Shown one piece after another: positions 54,830-62,813 of a stretch of DNA of 64,000 nucleotides. The position numbers and the translations under genes were made by a program. The stretch's first letter is position 1. Every line of letters starts with the position of its first letter. The stretch is taken from assembly GCA_026004455.1 (NCBI GenBank), contig BPJE01000001.1, positions 124,001-188,000 of the forward strand, read 5' to 3'. A model generated the notes under the pieces. It was not told the origin of the DNA. It saw only the letters and a list, made by a program, of their open reading frames with translations, and did no database searches. Source of the DNA: Patescibacteria group bacterium. GTDB taxonomy: Bacteria > Patescibacteriota > Microgenomatia > UBA1406 > GWC2-37-13.

Positions 54830-54858
54830 TTGAAGTTTTAAACTTTTATCGATATAAT
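54830..54858 (+). promoter_or_regulatory. Promoter of the EEP-family gene, leaderless spacing
   Basis: TTGAAG (54830-54835), 17-nt spacer, TATAAT (54853-54858), and 6 nt to the ATG at 54865. The DnaA-box-like dyad lies just upstream of the -35. Confidence 0.6.
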
Positions 54859-54864
54859 TAATTA

Positions 54865-55649
54865 ATGAAATTTTCCGTTTTGACTTTTAATACTCTATTT
54901 AATAACGGTTTAAAAGAAATTCCTAATATTTTAAATAAATATTCTCCTGATATTTTGTGTTTTCAAGAATTTTTAACTAGTGAAGAAAATATTAAAAAAA
55001 TTGAAAATTATGGATATTCTTTAGCAGAATATAGTAATTCTTTTATCAAATTGGGGAAAATTTATGGAGTAGCAACTTTTTATAAACAATCTTTATTTAA
55101 GTTAGTCTCAAAAGAATTTGTTGAACCAATTAATAATTTAAGCGAGTATTTTTATAATATCTTAAAAATATTTTTTGAAAACAAAACTCAACCAAAAACA
55201 ATTCTAAAAACAATTTTAAAAGAACAAAATACTAAAAAAATAATAGAAATATATAATATTCATCTTTTTTTTATAGGTTCAAACGAAGCCAGAATTTCAA
55301 CTATTAAAGAATTCATAAAAACTAATTTTGAAAAAAATAAATTTATGATAATTTGTGGTGATTTTAATTATTATCCAATACAGCGAAAAAAAACTTGAAA
55401 AAAATGATGAAATCATTTAATTTTAAAGAAGCAACACAAAATATTTTTCAAACAATTAATCCTTATAAAAAATATGTTAAAAAAAAATATATATATTTGC
55501 AAAAACTTATTATCCCTTTTTTTAAACTTTTTGAAAAAACTTTTAAAATTGACTATGTTTTTTATAAAAACTTAAAAAATATAAAAACTATTAGGATTGA
55601 TAATCATTATTCTGATCATTATCCAATAATCTCTTATTTTGAAATTTAA
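54865..55649 (+). CDS. Endonuclease/exonuclease/phosphatase (EEP) family protein, frameshift in a poly-A run
   Basis: Two segments (54865-55398 and 55395-55649) make a protein of about 260 residues if the A-runs around 55386-55393 and 55398-55404 are adjusted (one A too few, or one too many in each). EEP motifs: FNTLFNN, DILCFQEF (metal-binding Glu), IYNIHLFF, MIICGDFNY (catalytic Asp-x-Asn) and the C-terminal HYSDHYPIISYF (Asp-His). The family includes DNA repair endonucleases, sphingomyelinase-like and inositol phosphatase enzymes. No signal peptide is visible, so it is probably cytoplasmic; the substrate cannot be assigned. Its end overlaps the convergent GT2 gene by 4 nt. Confidence 0.7.
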
Positions 55650-56479
55650 CTGAATAAAAATTTCCTAAGCAATTTTTTTATTTTTAAAAAATAAGAATTA
55701 ATATACTCTGAAGTAGTTTTTTTATCTAAATTACTTTTAGTATAAACTTGCCCGCCCATCTCATAATCAAAAATTTTTTTAGTCACTTCTTCATTAAGTA
55801 TTAATCTTCTAAAAGTAGCTAAAAAATATTTATAAAAAAATTTTACTTCACCTTCTTTTTTTATTCGTCTTAAGGAAAAAACAACTGGTGAATTTTTGAT
55901 AAATTTTGTTTGAACTCCATAATTAAAAGCCCGCCCAATTAATTCATGATCTTCTGACATAAATAATTCTTCATTAAAGCCTCCCATTAAATGAAAAAAA
56001 TTTCGCTCAATAATAATTGATCCACCAAGAGAAAATTTTTTCGGTAATTTTTGAGAAAACTCAACTAAATTATTAGCTAAATCAAATAATGGTTTATAAA
56101 TTTTATCTTTTTTTGATGGAACAACATAAGGCACAAATAATAATCCTTTGTTTTTTAAGATAAACTTTTTAACTTTTGTTAAAAATGTTGATTTAATGCG
56201 ACTATCAGCATCAAGAAATAATAAATAATCTCCCTTTGCTTTACTAGCTCCAAAATTTCTTTGACTAGCAACGTTTTTTTTATTTGATTCAAAAAAGGAT
56301 AATCTTAAACATTTTTTATATTTTAATGCTACTTTTTTAGTATTATCTAAGGAGTAACCATCAACAATAATTACTTCGAAATTAGTCTCTTTTTGTTTTT
56401 TTAAATCATCTAAAAGTTTTGGCAAAAATAATTCTTCATTGAGAGTAGGAATAATAACTGAAAAAAAAATATCGCTCAT
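55646..56479 (-). CDS. GT2-family glycosyltransferase
   Basis: A 277-residue GT-A enzyme. The N-terminal FFSVIIPTLNEELFLPKLLDDL, the nucleotide-binding VDGYSLDNTKK, the RNFGASKAKGDYLLFLDADS (DAD metal motif) and FNEELFMSEDHELIGRA with the acidic ED are all in the usual order. A short C-terminal region has hydrophobic and basic segments that may sit at the membrane. It is divergent from the GT2 gene at 56512 (32 nt between starts). Confidence 0.8.
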   Translation of the reverse strand: MSDIFFSVIIPTLNEELFLPKLLDDLKKQKETNFEVIIVDGYSLDNTKKVALKYKKCLRLSFFESNKKNVASQRNFGASKAKGDYLLFLDADSRIKSTFLTKVKKFILKNKGLLFVPYVVPSKKDKIYKPLFDLANNLVEFSQKLPKKFSLGGSIIIERNFFHLMGGFNEELFMSEDHELIGRAFNYGVQTKFIKNSPVVFSLRRIKKEGEVKFFYKYFLATFRRLILNEEVTKKIFDYEMGGQVYTKSNLDKKTTSEYINSYFLKIKKLLRKFLFS

Positions 56480-56499
56480 AATATTTTTGATAAATTAAT

Positions 56500-56505
56500 T
56501 ATAAT
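56500..56505 (+). promoter_or_regulatory. -10 box, leaderless spacing
   Basis: TATAAT ends 6 nt before the ATG at 56512. The divergent GT2 start is at 56479. Confidence 0.45.
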
Positions 56506-56511
56506 ATAAAA

Positions 56512-57270
56512 ATGACAATTTCTATAATTATTCCGGTTTTTAATGAAGAAAAATATATTGAAAAAGCTTTAGAAAGCTTGGTATTTCAATCTGAAAAACC
56601 TAATGAGGTAATTATTGTGGATAATAATTGTACTGATAAAACAATCAATATTACTAAAAAATTTAATAAAAAACTACCATTAAAAATCATTAAAGAAAAA
56701 AAACAAGGAATTGCTTATTCTCGCAATACTGGATTTAACTACGCTAATGGTGAAATTTTAGTAAAATTTGATGCTGATAGTATCTTACCTAAAGATTGGA
56801 TAAAAAATGTAAAAACTATTTTTGAAAATAATAAAAAAATTGTTGCTTATTCAAATCATTTTTACTTATATGATATGTCATTTCTTAAAAAATCACTAAT
56901 CCCCTCATATCTCTATCAATTTTTTTTCAAAATGTTATCTGGATATGGAGTACTAATTGGTCCAGCTTTTGCAATAAAAAACACTGTCTGGAAAAATATA
57001 AAAAACGAAGTTTGTATTGATGATAATAAAATTCATGAAGATATTGATATAACAATACATTGTTCTTTTTATGGAGATATCTATATTGATAAAAACACGA
57101 TTATTAATATTTCCTCTCGAAGAATAAAATATAATCCATTATCTTTTTTTATTAAATATCCTTTAATTTTTTTACGAATGCTTATTAGCCATCGAAAGCA
57201 ACTCAGCCAAGGTCGTGGCATCTTGAGGTTTTTTATCATCTCTAAATCGCTCAAGTCTAGGAAATCTTAA
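56512..57270 (+). CDS. GT2-family glycosyltransferase with a tail read from antisense DNA ligase sequence
   Basis: A 252-residue GT2 enzyme: ISIIIPVFNEEKYIEKALESL, VDNNCTDKTINI (nucleotide loop), AYSRNTGFNYANGEILVKFDADS (DAD metal site), then CIDDNKIHEDIDITIHC with the acidic ED motif. The last 33 codons or so (from about residue 222) overlap the 3' end of lig on the opposite strand by 99 nt; there the ligase reading is conserved, so this C-terminal run (SHRKQLSQGRG...) is probably accidental, produced when the original stop was lost. Confidence 0.75.
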   Translation: MTISIIIPVFNEEKYIEKALESLVFQSEKPNEVIIVDNNCTDKTINITKKFNKKLPLKIIKEKKQGIAYSRNTGFNYANGEILVKFDADSILPKDWIKNVKTIFENNKKIVAYSNHFYLYDMSFLKKSLIPSYLYQFFFKMLSGYGVLIGPAFAIKNTVWKNIKNEVCIDDNKIHEDIDITIHCSFYGDIYIDKNTIINISSRRIKYNPLSFFIKYPLIFLRMLISHRKQLSQGRGILRFFIISKSLKSRKS

Positions 57271-58935
57271 AGCATAACCAGCAGTATGAACTGGTGATTT
57301 TGTTATCTCATCAGCCTTGATCTCAACAACAATTTTTGGCTCAAGCCAAATATCACATTCCATAGTTTTATCAACTAAGTAATTATTTGGCTTATATTTA
57401 ACTTTTAATTTTTGACTTTTAACTTTTAATTTTTTCCACTCTTCATCAGTTAACCCTGTACCAATTTTTGCCACAGTTTTATACTGATCATTTTCATCAT
57501 CATAAACACCAACTAAAAAAGCACCAATTCCAAAACTAGTTCGCTTTCCCTTTCCTAAATCATAACCCATAACTACACAATCTATTGTGTCATTCACTTT
57601 TGAAGAATAGCTTTTTTTATATTTTATCCAGTTCCATTCACGCGCGCCTGGTTTATAAACACCATCAATTTTTTTTGCCATTATTCCTTCAAGATTGTTT
57701 TTTACCGCTTTGTCAAAAAGTTCATCTATTTTTTTTTCATCATTAACCTTTTCTTGATTAGCAATTAAAATTACTTCATTTTTTATATCTTTTTTTGTCT
57801 CAATTGACTCTTCAAGTATTTTTCTTCTTTTAATAAATGGTTGATTAATAAAATTTTCTCCGTCTTTATATAAAACTTCAAAAACAAATAATCGAAGTGG
57901 TATTTCTTTAGCAACTTTATCAATATCGTATTTTCTCTTTCTTTGTACTGTCTCTTGAAAAGGTAAAAAATCACCAGTTTTTGGATTATAACCAATTGCT
58001 TCACCTTCAAAGATCATCTCTTTTGCTTTAACTTGTTTTTTTACTGCTTCAACAATATCTGGATACATAAAAGTAACATCTTCTAAACTTCTTGAAAAAA
58101 GCTTGACCTCAGGGACGGTTTTTTCAAGAACAGAACCTTTAAGGACCGTCCCTTTTTTATAATGAACTTGAAGTCTAAATCCATCAAACTTCTCCTCAAT
58201 TACACAATCACCCAGCTGATCAATAATCTCTTTTGCTGAAGATAGTCTTTCCGCTCTCATCATAATAATTGGCGTAAATACTTTTGGTTCAATTTTTTCC
58301 AAGGCAGTCACTCCTTTTTCTTTAGCTAACCTTCCAATAAATCCAAGTTCTGGCCTGACATGATAAGCTTTTTCAAAAAGATTACGCAAACTTTTATCAC
58401 CTTTTATCATCCAAGAATAAGCATCAAGAATTGTCATATCAGAAAAACCCATTCTAATATTTCCAGTTGGAATCCTGACAATAAATTTTGCTGATATTGG
58501 ATCAAGTTGACGAATAAGTTGAGATAAAAGGCTTATTTTTACTTCTTGACTACCTTCACCTGAAGAAGTTGCTATTCGATAAAAAAAATCATAAACTTCA
58601 TCTATCTCCATTTCTTTTTCTTCAAAAGAAAAAAATTGTTTTTTAAAATACTCAACTGTTTCTCCTAAATCACCGGTTTTTTTATACTCTTTTTCAAAAT
58701 AACTTTTTTCAATATTTAAAGCCAAAATAATTGCTTTTATCACCATCTTTTCTGCCATACCAAACTCTATTCCCTCATAAGCTGGACGAACTCTACCTTG
58801 CAAAAGATAAACCACCTTTTCTATCTCGCTTGATGAAAGTTTTTTAAAAAGTTCAGCTAAAATCCGAGTAATCTCAATCCGCGAAGAGTTCTGACTAATC
58901 TTTTCAAAATACTCTGCTAATTGATTAAATTTCAT
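57172..58935 (-). CDS. lig: ATP-dependent DNA ligase
   Basis: A 587-residue archaeal-type ATP ligase that seals nicks. The N-terminal helical DNA-binding domain (about residues 1-200) precedes the nucleotidyltransferase domain: motif I EEKFDGFRL (adenylated Lys, about residue 248), motif III MIFEGEAIGYN, motif IV LEGIMAKK, motif V NWIKYK; the OB domain follows, ending FPRLERFRDDKKPQDATT. Bacteria normally have an NAD ligase (LigA); that gene is not in the window. Two inserted segments are seen: KGTVLKGSVLEKTVPE (about 261-276) encoded by an inverted repeat, and KVKSQKLKVK near residue 505, encoded by 7-bp repeats. Confidence 0.92.
   Translation of the reverse strand: MKFNQLAEYFEKISQNSSRIEITRILAELFKKLSSSEIEKVVYLLQGRVRPAYEGIEFGMAEKMVIKAIILALNIEKSYFEKEYKKTGDLGETVEYFKKQFFSFEEKEMEIDEVYDFFYRIATSSGEGSQEVKISLLSQLIRQLDPISAKFIVRIPTGNIRMGFSDMTILDAYSWMIKGDKSLRNLFEKAYHVRPELGFIGRLAKEKGVTALEKIEPKVFTPIIMMRAERLSSAKEIIDQLGDCVIEEKFDGFRLQVHYKKGTVLKGSVLEKTVPEVKLFSRSLEDVTFMYPDIVEAVKKQVKAKEMIFEGEAIGYNPKTGDFLPFQETVQRKRKYDIDKVAKEIPLRLFVFEVLYKDGENFINQPFIKRRKILEESIETKKDIKNEVILIANQEKVNDEKKIDELFDKAVKNNLEGIMAKKIDGVYKPGAREWNWIKYKKSYSSKVNDTIDCVVMGYDLGKGKRTSFGIGAFLVGVYDDENDQYKTVAKIGTGLTDEEWKKLKVKSQKLKVKYKPNNYLVDKTMECDIWLEPKIVVEIKADEITKSPVHTAGYALRFPRLERFRDDKKPQDATTLAELLSMANKHS
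57392..57434. repeat. 7-bp-period repeat inside lig
   Basis: TTTAACTTTTAATTTTTGACTTTTAACTTTTAA, period seven, encodes KLKVKSQKLKVK on the minus strand between EEWK and YKPNNYLVDK of the ligase OB domain. The same words occur between genes at 15300 and 59003-59057. Confidence 0.6.
58111..58153. repeat. Inverted-repeat element inside lig
   Basis: AGGGACGGT (58111-58119) and ACCGTCCCT (58145-58153) are perfect inverted repeats of 9 bp with a 25-nt loop. Extending inward the arms are about 11/13 identical. In lig this encodes KGTVLKGSVLEKTVPE between FRLQVHYK and VKLFSRSLEDV, segments adjacent in other ATP-dependent ligases. Its GC content contrasts with the gene. Confidence 0.7.
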
Positions 58936-59002
58936 CTAACATCTAGCTTCTAACTTATAACATTTTAAAAATTGATTTAATTTCTACTTAATTTAAAAAA
59001 AA

Positions 59003-59057
59003 TCACTTTTAACTTTTGACTTTTATTTTTGCATTTTGATTTTTGAATTTTAAATTT
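59003..59057. repeat. 7-bp-period repeat between fic-like and lig genes
   Basis: TTTTAACTTTTGACTTTTATTTTTGCATTTTGATTTTTGAATTTTAAATTT runs up to the Fic gene stop. No open frame is visible in this 126-bp gap. Confidence 0.5.
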
Positions 59058-59061
59058 TATT

Positions 59062-60102
59062 TTACACAATCACATACCTTGCCGCTTTGGTACTACCAAC
59101 CTTTTTTATCAATCCTTTTTTTATTAAATCTTGTAAGTCTCTTAATACTGTGTCTTCAGATATATCAGGAAAAATCTCTTTAAACATCTGATTTTGGAGA
59201 TAACCAACTTCTTGAATATACTCAACCAATCTCATTTGTCTTTCTGTTAAAAATATTTGCCGACCACCAAATTTTTCTTTTAATTTAACATCTTTTGAGA
59301 GTTTTAAAATTTTTTCTTTTACCTTTTCAAATTCAATTGCGGCTCCAAAAGTAAAATATTCAAGCCAAGAAGTTAAGTCGCCAGCAGATGCTTTTTGAAG
59401 ATTGTGATAATATAAAGCTGCATCTTTATCATAATATTCCTCAAGAGAAAAAAATCGTCTAATATCGTATCCTCCTAAAAATAAAATCAATGTTGCCAAC
59501 ACTCTTGCCACCCGACCATTACCATCAATAAAAGGATGAATTCTAACTAATTCGTGATGAGCAATCCCTGCTTTTAATACTGGATGAAGATCACTATTTT
59601 CTTTATTTAACCAATAAATAAACTCCCTCATCAAAAATGGCACTTCAATTGCTGGTGGTGGTCGAAAAGTCACCTCGCCAGTAGCTGAGTTTCTGATAAC
59701 CACTTGTTTTTGTCTGTATTCACCAGCTTGATCATCGCTTAGGATTTTATAAGTGATAATTTTATGAAGTTTTTTAATCAACTGTTCAGTAATTTTCTCA
59801 ATTTTTCTTTTTGCCTCTTCATCAATAAACTCAATTACTTTTCGGTAATTAATAATCTCTTGAATATCTCGCGGTCGACCGATTACCTCTTTTCCTGCTA
59901 AAATATTTTTAGCATCATCTTTAGCTAAAGCATTACCTTCAATATGAGTACCGTGATAAACTGACCGAATAATTGCATCTTCTTTAAACTGTTTTTCCCA
60001 AAGTGGTAAAAGTGGTGAATGTCTAATTACCTCCTCAGTTGCCTCAATTTTAGCAATATTAACAAGGATCTTATTACTAATACTAAACTGCGGATTAAAC
60101 AT
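59062..60102 (-). CDS. Fic-family protein with winged-helix C-terminus
   Basis: A 346-residue Fic/DOC protein. The catalytic loop HPFIDGNGRVARVLA (His-x-Phe-x-x-Gly-Asn-Gly-Arg, about residues 189-203) is complete, so AMP transfer to a protein target is expected. THIEGNALAKDD near residue 52 resembles the autoinhibitory helix of class II/III Fic proteins. The C-terminal 70 residues (LTERQMRLVEYIQEVGYL to DTVLRDLQDLIKKGLIKKVG) look like a winged helix-turn-helix, common in Fic regulators. No antitoxin partner lies next to it. TATAAT is 6 nt before the ATG at 60102 on its strand. Confidence 0.85.
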   Translation of the reverse strand: MFNPQFSISNKILVNIAKIEATEEVIRHSPLLPLWEKQFKEDAIIRSVYHGTHIEGNALAKDDAKNILAGKEVIGRPRDIQEIINYRKVIEFIDEEAKRKIEKITEQLIKKLHKIITYKILSDDQAGEYRQKQVVIRNSATGEVTFRPPPAIEVPFLMREFIYWLNKENSDLHPVLKAGIAHHELVRIHPFIDGNGRVARVLATLILFLGGYDIRRFFSLEEYYDKDAALYYHNLQKASAGDLTSWLEYFTFGAAIEFEKVKEKILKLSKDVKLKEKFGGRQIFLTERQMRLVEYIQEVGYLQNQMFKEIFPDISEDTVLRDLQDLIKKGLIKKVGSTKAARYVIV

Positions 60103-60108
60103 AAAAAT

Positions 60109-60114
60109 ATTATA
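60109..60114 (-). promoter_or_regulatory. Extended -10 box of the Fic gene, leaderless spacing
   Basis: Minus strand TGT-TATAAT ends 6 nt before the ATG at 60102. The 7-bp-type repeats at 60124-60172 lie upstream. Confidence 0.45.
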
Positions 60115-60172
60115 ACAAGTGACTTTTAATTATATTTGATATTTTATTTTTGATATTTTATATTATTTATAT

Positions 60173-60466
60173 ATGATATATGCATTTGAGATTTCTAAAG
60201 ATAATTTTGCTCCAGCAAAAATAACATCTATTTCAACTCTTTTAAATCTTATTCTACCTCTTTTAACAGCTGGCGCCGCTTTAATCACTTTATCAATGGC
60301 TTTATATGGTGCTTTTATGTACTTAACAAATGGTGACAAACCAGATGTTTTAAAAAAAGCGCAAGCAATTATCATCTATGCTTTTATTGGGCTTTTAATT
60401 GTTGTTTCTAGTTTTGTTGTCATTCAATTAATTGGTAAAATATTTAATATTCCAAAAATCATATGA
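60173..60466 (+). CDS. VirB2/TrbC-like small membrane protein
   Basis: A 97-residue protein with two hydrophobic helices (about 25-48 and 68-92) and the loop MYLTNGDKPDVLKKAQAIIIYA. The K..KAQ loop between two helices is the pattern shared with 37206, 45818 and 60463. Its TGA overlaps the next start (ATGA). Confidence 0.6.
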   Translation: MIYAFEISKDNFAPAKITSISTLLNLILPLLTAGAALITLSMALYGAFMYLTNGDKPDVLKKAQAIIIYAFIGLLIVVSSFVVIQLIGKIFNIPKII

Positions 60467-60840
60467 AATTTTTATCACAACAAAAAGACATAAATGATAT
60501 TTTTGGTACTATTGAAGCACCGGATGCGATGAAATTTGGTGGTTCAGATCCTGCTTCCGGCTTAAGTAAATTAATCGCTTTTGGTATCAGACTTTTTATT
60601 ATTGTCTCGGGAATGTTTTTGCTTTTATATATGCTTTGGGGCGCTTTTGATTGGATAACATCAGGCGGTGAAAAAGAAAAAATCGTTAAAGCTCAACAAA
60701 AAATCACTAATGCTTTAATTGGTATGATATTAATATTTGCTGTTTTAGTCGTCTTTAATGTTTTTGCTGGTAATATGCTTGGAATAATTGAAGTTGCTCC
60801 AGATGGAAGTTGGAGTTTTAAACTACCTACTTTACGATAA
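60463..60840 (+). CDS. VirB2/TrbC-like small membrane protein
   Basis: A 125-residue protein with helices near residues 38-62 and 80-105 and the loop WGAFDWITSGGEKEKIVKAQQKITNALIGM, very close to that of the gene at 37206. The first about 35 residues are polar. The C-terminal part continues past the second helix for about 20 residues. It is translationally coupled to the preceding paralogue and converges on the propeller protein gene with a 14-nt overlap. Confidence 0.6.
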   Translation: MKFLSQQKDINDIFGTIEAPDAMKFGGSDPASGLSKLIAFGIRLFIIVSGMFLLLYMLWGAFDWITSGGEKEKIVKAQQKITNALIGMILIFAVLVVFNVFAGNMLGIIEVAPDGSWSFKLPTLR

Positions 60841-62584
60841 AAATTTTATTTTTTAAAAGCAAATATATCTCATCTTTATAAACAACAAAATCATTGCCTT
60901 TTTGAAAAATATCTGAGTTTAGCTGACTTACATATTCGCCAGTTTTTCCTAAAACATAAACTACTCCAGAATTTTTATCCCATAAATATATTTTTTTTAA
61001 ATTTTTATTAGTAAAAACTTTAAAAAAATTAAATTTATTTGAAGGTAAATCATATTTAAAAGACTCTTTTGTACCTGATGTGTATTTTAATATCAAGTTA
61101 TTTCCAGATAAATAAATTGATCCGTCAATAGCAAAAGAATTAATTTCGCTAAGATTAATCGCCTCGCCTTTTTGAAAATATGAAGTTTTGTTTCCAAAAC
61201 CATTATCAGTTTTTAAATATTTCCAAATCTCATCTTTTTCTTTGTCAAGTAAATACAAATTGCCATTATAAACTGATAAATCTATAATCTCTCCCCAATC
61301 TTTATCTTTGTCAATAACTTTTTTAGGTTTATTTTTATCAACTATTTCATAAACACCAACGTCTTTAACATAAAAATAAATTCTACTCTCATATGAAGTT
61401 AATAAATTAGCAGATTTAATTTCAGAAAACTCACTTTTTTCTAAAGATTTTTTATCTAATGATAGATTGTAAATAACGCCCTTTTTTTTATTTAAAATAT
61501 AAACATTGTTTTCTGATAAAATCATTTTTTCACCCTCTGCTTCTTTATCATCAACTGTCAAATCAAAAAATTCCCTATAATTAGCTAACTCTTTTTTAAC
61601 AATTTTGTTTTCTACTTCATTAATTTTTTTTTCTAAATCAGTTATTTTATTATTTTTTACTTTTAAATTTTCTGCTTCAGTTTTTAATTTATTTAACTCT
61701 TCTTTACTTTCTTGTAATAAAATTAATGCCCGATCCATATTCAAAAAAGCCACTTCTTGAGCAGTTTCTAATTTCTGATTAATTAATTCATTAACTTTTT
61801 TATATTTTTCCTCAATTAATAAACTATTTTTTCTTTTTACTCCTAAAGTCATACTCCATAACAAAAGCCCAAAAAGAAAAACTGCCATAATAACTGTTAA
61901 AGTTTTTTGGCTATTTCTCATTGCTATAAAATAAGTTTTTAAAGAAGAAAAAATATTTGTTTTATATTCTCTTTCAATCCCTTCCTCAATTTCTTCTTGA
62001 TAAACTTTTTGTTTTAAAAACTCCACCATTATTGCAACTGCGCCTTGATCATTTTTATTTTTAATAAAAGGAGTAATTTCATCAACTATCTCTTTTGGTT
62101 TTTTATCTGCAAAAATTTCTTCAATCTTTACTCTTCCTCCAATTAAATTTAAAAAATTATCAGTAGTAAAAATAAAAAAATCTTCATCTTCTATCTCGCC
62201 TGAGGCAGTATTATCGGCATAAAGCAATAGACCATATTTGCCTTTTCTTCTAATAAAGATTTTTCCTTCATTAATTGTTTTTAAATATAAAATATTTTCT
62301 TTTAAATAACCTGAGGCAAGAGAAAAACCAGTGGGAAAATTATTTTCGGTAACAATTGAAGAGATAAAATCATCAAATTCAGAAAGATTATTAATTAAAT
62401 ATTTTTCTGTTGTTAATTTTTGTTTTATCTTTGTTTTTATTGACTCAACAATTTTATAACCTTGATCATTATCTAGTCCAGAATAAATTTCCAAACATAA
62501 AAAAAATCCATCTTGAGCAATCACTGTTGAAAATCCGCCTTTTTTTTCTTCACCTAAATAAAAAGATACTATATCTTTAAACAT
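60827..62584 (-). CDS. PP2C-like N-terminal domain, transmembrane helix, coiled coil and beta-propeller-like C-terminus
   Basis: A 585-residue protein. Residues 1-205 resemble a degenerate PP2C-type phosphatase fold (VIAQDGFFLCLEIYSGLDNDQGYKIV; ASGYLKENILYLKTINEGKIFIRRKGK; DNTASGEIEDEDFFIFTTD; NKNDQGAVAIMVE). Only some metal-ligand Asp are kept, so activity is uncertain. A transmembrane helix lies near 225-245, a coiled coil at about 255-340, and then about 240 residues of repeated strands (KKGVIYNLSLDKKSLEKSEF; YNGNLYLLDKEKDEIWKY) typical of a beta-propeller outside the cell. This may couple an external sensor to an internal PP2C-like domain. Confidence 0.65.
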   Translation of the reverse strand: MFKDIVSFYLGEEKKGGFSTVIAQDGFFLCLEIYSGLDNDQGYKIVESIKTKIKQKLTTEKYLINNLSEFDDFISSIVTENNFPTGFSLASGYLKENILYLKTINEGKIFIRRKGKYGLLLYADNTASGEIEDEDFFIFTTDNFLNLIGGRVKIEEIFADKKPKEIVDEITPFIKNKNDQGAVAIMVEFLKQKVYQEEIEEGIEREYKTNIFSSLKTYFIAMRNSQKTLTVIMAVFLFGLLLWSMTLGVKRKNSLLIEEKYKKVNELINQKLETAQEVAFLNMDRALILLQESKEELNKLKTEAENLKVKNNKITDLEKKINEVENKIVKKELANYREFFDLTVDDKEAEGEKMILSENNVYILNKKKGVIYNLSLDKKSLEKSEFSEIKSANLLTSYESRIYFYVKDVGVYEIVDKNKPKKVIDKDKDWGEIIDLSVYNGNLYLLDKEKDEIWKYLKTDNGFGNKTSYFQKGEAINLSEINSFAIDGSIYLSGNNLILKYTSGTKESFKYDLPSNKFNFFKVFTNKNLKKIYLWDKNSGVVYVLGKTGEYVSQLNSDIFQKGNDFVVYKDEIYLLLKNKIFIVK

Positions 62585-62585
62585 C

Positions 62586-62813
62586 TTATATTAAAAATAT
62601 AGCAAAAATTAATAAAATTAAACCAGCAGTAATTTGTAAAGAACTAATAAAAATTATTAAATAATTAAATTTATCATCTAGAGTTTTTACCATTATTTTT
62701 ATATTTTTTGAGACTGCTAAAGCATATAAAAGATAAATAATCGCTAAAATAATTAAAGCAATCTTAAAAAAAAGATCAAAAATAATTTGAGTTAAAAAAG
62801 AACTATTCAACAT
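62586..62813 (-). CDS. Small membrane protein, unknown function
   Basis: A 75-residue protein with two hydrophobic helices (about 8-32 and 50-74). Its start overlaps the end of the PH-domain gene by 11 nt and it ends one base before the PP2C-like gene start, so the three are co-transcribed. No family recognised. Confidence 0.55.
   Translation of the reverse strand: MLNSSFLTQIIFDLFFKIALIILAIIYLLYALAVSKNIKIMVKTLDDKFNYLIIFISSLQITAGLILLIFAIFLI

Larger units (their letters stand above)
54681..54864. other. Divergent promoter region with DnaA-box-like dyad
   Basis: This gap between the 50-residue gene and the EEP gene has no open frame. It contains both consensus promoters, the inverted DnaA-box-like dyad (54801-54821) and a further AGGATAA word near 54745. 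The A/T content is very high. Confidence 0.4.
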
